Made by a program: the position numbers and the translations under genes. Of a stretch of 9,332 nucleotides of DNA, positions 1-5,076 are shown piece after piece (the stretch's first letter is position 1; each line of letters starts with the position of its first letter). The notes beneath the pieces were generated by a model. The model saw only the letters and a program-made list of their open reading frames with translations. It did no database searches and was not told the DNA's origin. The DNA comes from Paracoccaceae bacterium (GTDB lineage Bacteria > Pseudomonadota > Alphaproteobacteria > Rhodobacterales > Rhodobacteraceae): assembly GCA_021647745.1 (NCBI GenBank), contig JAKIUB010000045.1, positions 1 to 9,332 on the forward strand, in the 5' to 3' direction.

Positions 1-829
1 GGGCGATTGTTTCGGTCACTTTAGCGCCGGGCAAGTGGCCACCAGTGCCGGTTTTGGCCCCTTGCCCGCCCTTGAAATGAAACGCCTGCACCTGCTCGGC
101 CAGTGCAATATCCCAGCCGAATTTCGCCGAGGCCAGCTCATAAAAATAGCGGCTGTTTGCCTTGCGCTCTTCCTCCAAGGCCCCGCCTTCGCCCGAGCAT
201 ATCCCGGTTCCCGCCAGCTCGGCGCCTTTTGCCAGCGCGATTTTCGCTTCCTCTGAAAGCGCCCCATAGCTCATATCAGACACAAACAACGGTATTTTTA
301 AAACCAGAGGCCGCTTGGCGCGCGGGCCGATCACCAGCTCGGTGGCCACAGTCGCATCATCCATCAGCGGCCTGCGGGCAAACTGGGCTGGCAGTATCTG
401 GATATCATCCCAATGGGGCAGATCCTTGCGCGGCACACCCATTGCTGCCAGCTCACCATGATGCCCCACTTTGGTCAGCCCATCACGGGCGAGCAGGTGG
501 ATGCGCGCCACGGTTGGCTCCTCCGGCGTAGGCTCGGCTTTGGGGGTGCCACCTGCAAGTTCCGGCACTTTCGATCCAACCTCGGCCTCGCCCAAGCGCG
601 CATGGGTTCCGTCACAAAACGGCGCATTTGTGGTGGCTTTGCACTGGCAAAGGAATGCCGTTTCCGATTTTTCCGCCGTAAATGCTATGGGGGAAATACC
701 TGTTCCTCTATGCGAGCCATCACAAAAAGGTTGCGATTTTGATAGGCCACAGCTGCACCAATGATAGGTTTCGCCCGCCGTCAGCTCAGCTTTTACGGGG
801 GCTTTGGCAGCAATGATTGGCTTGGTCAT
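1..829 (-). CDS. Twin-CDGSH iron-sulfur / glutamate synthase-like FMN domain protein (partial, C-terminus beyond left edge)
   Basis: An open frame of 276 codons runs from the ATG at 829-827 to the window edge. Two CDGSH motifs lie near the N-terminus: C25, C27, C36, H40 and C61, C63, C72, H76, each with the family pattern CxC, then PxCDG(S/T)H. This pattern binds a 2Fe-2S cluster through three Cys and one His. After a Pro/Glu-rich linker (about 80-105), residues from about 150 match the FMN-binding domain of glutamate synthase: SDMSYGALS (184-192), CSGEGG (211-216) and the KGGQGAKTGTGGHLPG loop (253-268). The usual GltB N-terminal amidotransferase is absent and the CDGSH pair stands in its place. 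The start is supported by AAGGA at 840-836, 6 nt upstream. xthA ends 31 bp upstream on the same strand. By inference it is an FMN oxidoreductase with its own electron-relay clusters. The substrate is unknown, and authentic glutamate synthase activity is not shown because no glutaminase domain is present. The 3Fe-4S cysteines, if any, would lie outside the window. Confidence 0.88.
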   Translation of the reverse strand, partial: MTKPIIAAKAPVKAELTAGETYHWCSCGLSKSQPFCDGSHRGTGISPIAFTAEKSETAFLCQCKATTNAPFCDGTHARLGEAEVGSKVPELAGGTPKAEPTPEEPTVARIHLLARDGLTKVGHHGELAAMGVPRKDLPHWDDIQILPAQFARRPLMDDATVATELVIGPRAKRPLVLKIPLFVSDMSYGALSEEAKIALAKGAELAGTGICSGEGGALEEERKANSRYFYELASAKFGWDIALAEQVQAFHFKGGQGAKTGTGGHLPGAKVTETIA

Positions 830-860
830 GTGGTTTCCTTTTACGGGATATAATGTGTGG

Positions 861-1652
861 TCATTCAGCCATATCAAAGCTCGCAAAAATCGGCGCGTGG
901 TCGCTGGGGCGCTCCCAGCCGCGCACCGGGCGCAGGATATGGCTGGAATGGGCGGTGGGCGCGATATCGGATGTGGCCCAAATGTGGTCAAGCCGGCGGC
1001 CCTTATCGGCGGAATCCCAATCCTTGGCGCGGTAAGACCACCAGCTATAAAGCTTGCCTTCGGGGATATCCTGGCGGGTGATATCCACCCAGTTGCCTGA
1101 TTTTTGGACCGCATCAAGATGCTCGACCTCGATCGGGGTATGCGAAACGATTTTGAGCAGCTGTTTGTGGGACCAGACGTCATCCTCCAGCGGCGCGATG
1201 TTGAGATCCCCGACCAGCACCGATTTTTGTGGCGGCTCTTTGGAGAACCAATCACGCATCTCGGTCAGAAAATCGAGCTTGTGGCCAAACTTCTCGTTAA
1301 TCTCGCGGTCGGGTTTATCACCGCCTGCGGGCACATAAAAGTTATGGATGGTCATGCCGTTATTCAGCCTTCCGGCCACATGGCGCGCATCGCCTTTGGT
1401 GCAAAAATCACGGTGGCCTGCATCTTCCATGGGCAATTTCGAGAGGATCGCCACCCCGTTATATCCCTTTTGCCCGCGCCCGATCAGGCTATAACCCAGC
1501 TCGGTAAAACCCTCGGTCGGCATCAGCTCCAGCGGAGATTTGCACTCTTGCAGGCATAATACATCGGGGGCCTCCTCGCGCAAAAGCTTCAACACAAGTT
1601 CCTCGCGCAACCTAATGGAGTTGATATTCCATGTGCAAATGGTGATCGGCAT
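861..1652 (-). CDS. xthA: Exodeoxyribonuclease III (AP endonuclease, EEP family)
   Basis: This 263-residue protein is close to the usual ExoIII length. It is a cytoplasmic DNA-repair nuclease that cuts 5' of abasic sites and degrades duplex DNA 3' to 5' with a divalent metal. The catalytic landmarks of the endonuclease/exonuclease/phosphatase fold are all visible: TWNIN with N9, LQECK with E36, the Tyr of NFYVPAG (Y106), GDLNIAP with D149 and N151, RRLDHIW with D222-H223, and the terminal SDHAP with D251-H252. The start at 1652 (MPITICTWN) is preferred over an upstream in-frame ATG at 1733, because family members begin just before the TWN motif and GGAG lies at the right distance upstream. 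The upstream start would also overlap the divergent MFS gene. The gene is followed after 31 bp by the CDGSH/glutamate synthase-like gene on the same strand, so the two probably share a transcript. Its start codon is 16 bp from that of the divergent transporter. Confidence 0.96.
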   Translation of the reverse strand: MPITICTWNINSIRLREELVLKLLREEAPDVLCLQECKSPLELMPTEGFTELGYSLIGRGQKGYNGVAILSKLPMEDAGHRDFCTKGDARHVAGRLNNGMTIHNFYVPAGGDKPDREINEKFGHKLDFLTEMRDWFSKEPPQKSVLVGDLNIAPLEDDVWSHKQLLKIVSHTPIEVEHLDAVQKSGNWVDITRQDIPEGKLYSWWSYRAKDWDSADKGRRLDHIWATSDIAPTAHSSHILRPVRGWERPSDHAPIFASFDMAE

Positions 1653-1668
1653 GCTAGTCTCCGCGTTT

Positions 1669-2952
1669 ATGAACGAAGAACATAACCCCGAAAAATCCAA
1701 ACCACCAGAGCCGGGCCTGTGGAAAAACCGCAATTACCGGCTGGTATTTGGTGCGACTTCAGTTAGCAACCTTGGTGATGGTATTGCCATGGTTGCCTAC
1801 CCGTGGCTGGCCACCATGATTTCGCGCGACCCTTTGGATATTGCCTTTGTGGCTTTTGCCTCGCGTCTGCCGTGGTTTTTGGTCTCGCTGCCTGCGGGGG
1901 TGATTACGGATCGGGTGTCACACCAAAAGCTGATGGTCGGGGCGGATATTTTTCGCTTTGTTCTGACGCTGGCTGTGGTGGCACTGGTAATGCTGGGGCC
2001 GGAACTGCCCGGCCCCGAGCCGGCACGCGGCTATATCCTGCTGCTGGCGCTGGCGGCGTTTTTGCTGGGGTCTGCCGAGGTGTTGCGCGATAATACCGCC
2101 CAAACCATTCTGCCCCGATTGGTGAGCGATAAAGACTTGCCAAAAGCCAATGGGCAAATGTGGAGCGCCGAGCAGATCATCGGCCAGTTTGTTGGTCCAC
2201 CGCTGGCCGGTTTTTTGCTCGCCATGGCCCTGCCGCTGCCCTTTATAGTTGATGCGCTGACGTTTTTACTGGCGGCGATATTGGTGGCACTGCTGCGGCC
2301 CAAACCTGTTTCGGCGGTCGCGCACCAGCCCGCTTGGGCCGCGATGAAGGAAGGCTTTAGCTGGCTGGTCAGAAATACCCTGCTGCTGCGCCTTGCCTTA
2401 ATCACTGGTTGGATGAATTTTGCCGCAACCATGTCCCTGACCATTCTGGTGCTTTTTGCGCAAGACCTGCTGGCTGTCGGGCCGCTGGGCTATGGGCTGA
2501 TTATGTCGGCCGGTGCAGTTGGCGGCGGGCTTGGCGGGCTGCTGGCCCCGCGTGTTGTGGCCCGTATCGGCCAAGGTTGGGGGTTGCGGATTGCGACGAT
2601 ACTGATCGGGGTGGAGCTGGTGATAATCGGCGTGGCCCCCCATGCGGCATGGGTTGGGTTTGCACTGCTTTTAGGAATGTTCGGCAGTATGATCTGGAAC
2701 GTGGTTGCGGTGCCGCTGCGCCAGCGCTTGGTGCCGCCAGAGCTGCTCGGGCGGGTAAATTCGGTTTATCGCTTTATTTCATGGGGGGTTATTCCGCTGG
2801 GGGCGATATCGGCGGGGGTAATGGTGAAGGGGATTGACCAGTTTGCCAGCTATGAAACCGCGCTTCGGGCACCGTATTTTGCCCTTGGCTTCCTCTATCT
2901 GTTTGTCATCGCCTATGTATTCAAAACCATGTCAAATGCTTCGGTGAAGTGA
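1669..2952 (+). CDS. MFS transporter, MFS_3 / EntS-like exporter family
   Basis: The 427-residue protein is strongly hydrophobic, with segments consistent with 12 membrane helices, so it is an inner-membrane secondary transporter. The cytoplasmic N-terminus ends in LWKNRNYRLVFGA, and SNLGDGI (33-39) in the first helix is characteristic of the MFS_3 group, which includes the enterobactin exporter EntS and macrolide-efflux-like proteins. The MFS motif A loop is seen as PAGVITDRVSHQK (75-87), with D81-R82 followed by D93. The substrate cannot be read from sequence. The start is uncertain. In-frame ATGs exist at 1639, 1651 and 1669. I chose 1669 because the residues after it form a hydrophilic tail typical of the family, but no Shine-Dalgarno precedes it. 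The ATG at 1651 has GGTGATC (1641-1647) upstream, which could pair with the 16S tail and would add six residues. Any promoter must lie within xthA. The gene converges on the response regulator gene and ends 11 bp before that gene's terminator. Confidence 0.9.
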   Translation: MNEEHNPEKSKPPEPGLWKNRNYRLVFGATSVSNLGDGIAMVAYPWLATMISRDPLDIAFVAFASRLPWFLVSLPAGVITDRVSHQKLMVGADIFRFVLTLAVVALVMLGPELPGPEPARGYILLLALAAFLLGSAEVLRDNTAQTILPRLVSDKDLPKANGQMWSAEQIIGQFVGPPLAGFLLAMALPLPFIVDALTFLLAAILVALLRPKPVSAVAHQPAWAAMKEGFSWLVRNTLLLRLALITGWMNFAATMSLTILVLFAQDLLAVGPLGYGLIMSAGAVGGGLGGLLAPRVVARIGQGWGLRIATILIGVELVIIGVAPHAAWVGFALLLGMFGSMIWNVVAVPLRQRLVPPELLGRVNSVYRFISWGVIPLGAISAGVMVKGIDQFASYETALRAPYFALGFLYLFVIAYVFKTMSNASVK

Positions 2953-2962
2953 CCTGCTCCGC

Positions 2963-2991
2963 AAAAAAAAGACCCGCCCCGAAGGGCAGGC
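2963..2991 (-). terminator. Rho-independent terminator of the response regulator gene
   Basis: Read on the minus strand, CCTGCCC (2990-2984), a TTCG tetraloop (2983-2980) and GGGCGGG (2979-2973) form a 7-bp stem with one G-U pair. TC and then eight T residues (2970-2963) follow. A stable UUCG loop plus a long U tract is a textbook intrinsic terminator. It lies about 70 bp after the response regulator stop codon. On the plus strand the same hairpin has no T tract, so it should not terminate the MFS transcript efficiently. Confidence 0.9.
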
Positions 2992-3014
2992 TCAAGTTCA
3001 GGGAGAAACTGTAG

Positions 3015-3033
3015 GGCGGGGTTTTACCCCACC
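3015..3033 (-). other. GC-rich hairpin in the 3' untranslated region of the response regulator gene
   Basis: On the minus strand GGTGGGG (3033-3027), loop TAAAA (3026-3022) and CCCCGCC (3021-3015) make a 7-bp stem containing one G-U pair. The plus-strand version has a C-A mismatch at that place, so the structure favours the minus-strand RNA. No U tract follows, so it is probably not a terminator by itself. It lies 24 bp upstream of the intrinsic terminator and could shield the mRNA 3' end. That role is inference. Confidence 0.45.
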
Positions 3034-3069
3034 ATTCACGACGCCATTCACGATGCTATTCACGATGCC
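3034..3069. repeat. Three tandem 12-bp repeats across the response regulator stop codon
   Basis: Three adjacent copies of a 12-bp unit occur at 3034-3045, 3046-3057 and 3058-3069: ATTCACGACGCC, ATTCACGATGCT and ATTCACGATGCC. Each neighbouring pair differs at one or two positions. The rightmost copy contains the last Ala-Ser codons and the TGA of the response regulator gene. Because the unit is a multiple of three, the other two copies repeat a TGA in the same reading frame downstream. Confidence 0.9.
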
Positions 3070-3746
3070 AACCGGTAGCCGCCGCTCTCGGTAAGCAGAA
3101 TGCGGGCGTTGGAAGGGTCCGGCTCGATCTTTTGTCGCAGCCGGTAGATATGGGTTTCCAATGTGTGGGTGGTAACCCCGGCATTATAGCCCCAAACCTC
3201 GTGCAGCAGCACATCGCGCTGCACCACGGCATCAGAGGCACGGTAAAGGAATTTCAGGATATTGGTTTCCTTCTCGGTGAGGCGGATTTTGCGGTCATCT
3301 TCAGTGAGCAGCATTTTAGCGGCGGGCTTGAATGTGTATGGGCCAACGGTAAATACCGCGTCCTCAGATTGCTCATGCTGGCGAAGTTGCGAGCGAATAC
3401 GCGCCAGCAGCACCGGAAATTTGAAGGGTTTGGAAACATAATCATTGGCTCCCGCATCAAGGCCCAGAATGGTATCGCTGTCGGTATCATGGCCCGTAAG
3501 CATCAGGATGGGGGATTTCACCCCCTGCTTGCGCATCAAGCGGCACAGCTCGCGGCCATCCATATCGGGCAGGCCGACATCCAGTATCACCAGATCATAA
3601 AGCGCTTCCTTGGATTTCACCAGGCCCTCGGCGCCGGTGCCGGCCTCAAAAACATCAAAATCATCGGTCAGCACCAGCTGGTCCGCCAGCGCCTCGCGCA
3701 GGTCTTCGTCATCATCGACCATCAGGATTTTCTTCAGGTTGCCCAT
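3060..3746 (-). CDS. OmpR/PhoB-family DNA-binding response regulator (orphan)
   Basis: This 228-residue two-domain protein is a cytoplasmic transcription factor of a two-component system. The receiver domain (about 5-120) has the acidic cluster D11-D13, phospho-acceptor D56 in LDVGLPDMDG, switch residue T84 and the conserved K106 in KPF. A winged-helix DNA-binding domain (about 131-227) follows, with LTEKE (156-160), VWGY (184-187), the recognition-helix stretch HTLETHIYRLRQKIE (194-208) and the terminal GGYRLAS. The start at 3746 is chosen over an upstream in-frame ATG at 3785 because GGAGGA (3758-3753) lies 6 nt before it. No histidine kinase is adjacent, so the partner must be encoded elsewhere. 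The overall pattern recalls alphaproteobacterial cell-envelope regulators of the CenR kind, but I cannot establish orthology from sequence alone. It is divergent from ribA, with which it shares a 161-bp promoter gap. No convincing -35/-10 pair is visible on its own strand. Confidence 0.95.
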   Translation of the reverse strand: MGNLKKILMVDDDEDLREALADQLVLTDDFDVFEAGTGAEGLVKSKEALYDLVILDVGLPDMDGRELCRLMRKQGVKSPILMLTGHDTDSDTILGLDAGANDYVSKPFKFPVLLARIRSQLRQHEQSEDAVFTVGPYTFKPAAKMLLTEDDRKIRLTEKETNILKFLYRASDAVVQRDVLLHEVWGYNAGVTTHTLETHIYRLRQKIEPDPSNARILLTESGGYRLAS

Positions 3747-3846
3747 GGTATTTCCTCCGTTTATCTGCTCTCTATTTTGGCGCAATCGAGGCGGGGCGCA
3801 AGGGCGTGCGGGCTATCTCACCCGCTTGTGTGCAAATTCAAGCAAA

Positions 3847-3896
3847 TGTTTCAATTCCGGTGGCGCGAGGCTATAGAATGGAGACCAATTGAAACA
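3847..3896. repeat. Perfect 10-bp inverted repeat at the ribA promoter, possible operator
   Basis: TGTTTCAATT (3847-3856) and AATTGAAACA (3887-3896) are exact reverse complements separated by 30 bp, so the arms are 40 bp apart centre to centre. The arms are AT-rich within a GC-rich stretch. The left arm overlaps the expected -35 region of ribA. The right arm lies just after the expected transcription start and abuts the AAGGA Shine-Dalgarno. A direct repeat GCAAAT (3832-3837 and 3842-3847) adjoins the left arm. The existence of the repeat is read directly; an operator role is inference. Confidence 0.6.
3849..3879 (+). promoter_or_regulatory. Probable ribA promoter
   Basis: TATAGAAT (3872-3879) resembles a -10 element, as TATAGA or TAGAAT. 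It lies 28 bp before the ribA start codon in a short AT-rich island. The -35 candidates 17-18 bp upstream (TTTCAA at 3849-3854, TTCAAT at 3850-3855) match the TTGACA consensus at only half the positions, so the -35 is weak. Transcription would start near 3884-3887. Confidence 0.4.
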
Positions 3897-3907
3897 AGGA
3901 ATCGCTG

Positions 3908-4972
3908 ATGTCGGCTCTGACCGCCTCTGAAAGGATTGCCCGCGCGGCGCATGATCTGCGCCTTGGCCTGCCTGTGGGCGTGCAGCTGGAGGGGAGCGTC
4001 TGGCTTGTGGCTTCTGTCGAGACCCTGACCGCAGAGCGCTGGCAATTCTTGCAAAAACGGGGTGGTCTGCAATTGGCTCTGACCGCGCGCCGAAGCGAAA
4101 CCCTGCGCATTGTGCCTTATGATGGCGACCTCTCCCGCATCATGGTGCCCAAGGATAGTGGGCTGGGGTGGCTAAAAGCATTGGCGGACCCGTCAATAGA
4201 TCTCTTGAACCCTCTTAAAGGCCCGTTCAAATCCTTGCGTGGAGGGCCGGCGGATCCGCACCGTTTGGCGATACACCTGTGCAAAAAAGCGCATTTATTA
4301 CCTGCGGCACTGGTGATCGAGGTTGAGCAGATCGAAGCAGGTTTTTCGGTTTTGTGCGCCGAAGATTTTAGCGCTGCCGGCAAAGTGCGCCTGCACGAGG
4401 TATCTTCAGCACGGGTGCCGCTTGAAGTTTCCAAATTCGGGCGCGTGCATGTATTTCGCCCTGATGATGGCTCGGAGGAGCATTATGCTATCGAGATAGG
4501 CACCCCCGAACGCAAGGAACCGGTGTTGGTCCGACTGCATTCGGCCTGCTTTACCGGTGATCTGATCGGTTCGCTAAAATGCGATTGCGGCCCTCAATTG
4601 CGCGCGGCTCTGGCGCAAATTGGTGCTGGGGGTGCGGGGGTGTTGCTATATATGAATCAGGAGGGGCGGGGGATCGGGCTGGCCAACAAGATGCGCGCCT
4701 ACAGCTTACAGGATGAAGGGTTTGATACGGTCGAGGCCAACCACCGGCTTGGCTTTGAGGATGACGAGCGGGATTTTGAACTTGGCGCGCAAATGCTCAA
4801 AGCGCTCGGTTTTGATGCAGTGCGGCTGATGACCAACAACCCTGCCAAGGTAGCCAAGATGGAAAGCTCGGGGCTTGATGTTGCTGAGCGGGTGCCGCTA
4901 AAGGTCGGAGAAAACCCTCACAATGCCGAATATTTGGCGGTGAAAGCGAAAAAGAGCGGACATATACTATAA
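3908..4972 (+). CDS. ribA: GTP cyclohydrolase II with a degenerate N-terminal RibB-like domain
   Basis: GTP cyclohydrolase II opens GTP to 2,5-diamino-6-ribosylamino-pyrimidinone phosphate, the first step of riboflavin synthesis in the cytoplasm. The catalytic domain spans about 160-354 of 354 residues. The zinc ligands C214, C225 and C227 fit the family spacing C-x10-C-x-C (HSACFTGD ... KCDCG). Also visible are MNQEGRGIGL (249-258), RAYSLQD, EANHRLGFEDDERDF and TNNPAK. The residue before the first zinc Cys is Ala where Glu is common. The first ~155 residues align by eye with DHBP synthase (RibB), but its catalytic DREN/EGD motif is missing and its HTEA motif is replaced by DPHRLA (116-121). 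That half is therefore probably inactive. The protein is longer than a plain RibA (about 200) and shorter than RibBA (about 400). The start at 3908 has AAGGA (3896-3900) 7 nt upstream. It is divergent from the response regulator and convergent with cobB. Confidence 0.95.
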   Translation: MSALTASERIARAAHDLRLGLPVGVQLEGSVWLVASVETLTAERWQFLQKRGGLQLALTARRSETLRIVPYDGDLSRIMVPKDSGLGWLKALADPSIDLLNPLKGPFKSLRGGPADPHRLAIHLCKKAHLLPAALVIEVEQIEAGFSVLCAEDFSAAGKVRLHEVSSARVPLEVSKFGRVHVFRPDDGSEEHYAIEIGTPERKEPVLVRLHSACFTGDLIGSLKCDCGPQLRAALAQIGAGGAGVLLYMNQEGRGIGLANKMRAYSLQDEGFDTVEANHRLGFEDDERDFELGAQMLKALGFDAVRLMTNNPAKVAKMESSGLDVAERVPLKVGENPHNAEYLAVKAKKSGHIL

Positions 4973-4993
4973 GCAAGGGGGTTGCTTTTGCTT
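4971..4993 (+). terminator. Weak candidate terminator of ribA
   Basis: AAGCAA (4971-4976, overlapping the ribA stop codon), loop GGGGG and TTGCTT (4982-4987) form a 6-bp stem followed by the mixed pyrimidine-rich TTGCTTCT. The stem is AT-rich and the T tract is interrupted, so termination here is only a possibility. Confidence 0.3.
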
Positions 4994-5027
4994 CTGTGGG
5001 GCCAAGGTCCATCGGTAAAATTACGGC

Positions 5028-5042
5028 TTCAGCAGAGCTGAA
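5028..5042. other. Short hairpin in the ribA-cobB convergent gap
   Basis: TTCAGC (5028-5033), loop AGA and GCTGAA (5037-5042) form a perfect 6-bp stem 35 bp beyond the cobB stop. On the minus strand the sequence after it is GCCGTAATTTTACC, with only a short T run. It could be a weak terminator for the cob operon, but the evidence is thin. Apart from this and the ribA hairpin I see nothing else in the 104-bp gap. Confidence 0.3.
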
Positions 5043-5076
5043 AACCGGCGGCGGTGGTCTCGTAATGCTTGGTGGT

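Noticed and set aside
16..764. Several open frames on both strands in 16-764
   Set aside because: They are shadows of the partial CDGSH/FMN-domain gene, whose own frame is open through to the left edge.
3808..3825. GCGGG ... CCCGC small inverted repeat in the response regulator / ribA gap
   Set aside because: A 5-bp GC stem with an 8-nt loop is common in GC-rich DNA and has no U tract or clear location relative to a start.
3747..3907. Possible FMN riboswitch upstream of ribA
   Set aside because: The leader from the likely transcription start to the ribA ATG is only about 25 nt, and none of the conserved blocks of the FMN element can be seen. The gap is too short for that structure.
3132..3908. 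Plus-strand open frame of 258 codons opposite the response regulator
   Set aside because: It lies antisense to a gene with complete receiver and winged-helix domains. Its translation has no recognisable motif and the composition expected from a mirrored GC-rich coding region.
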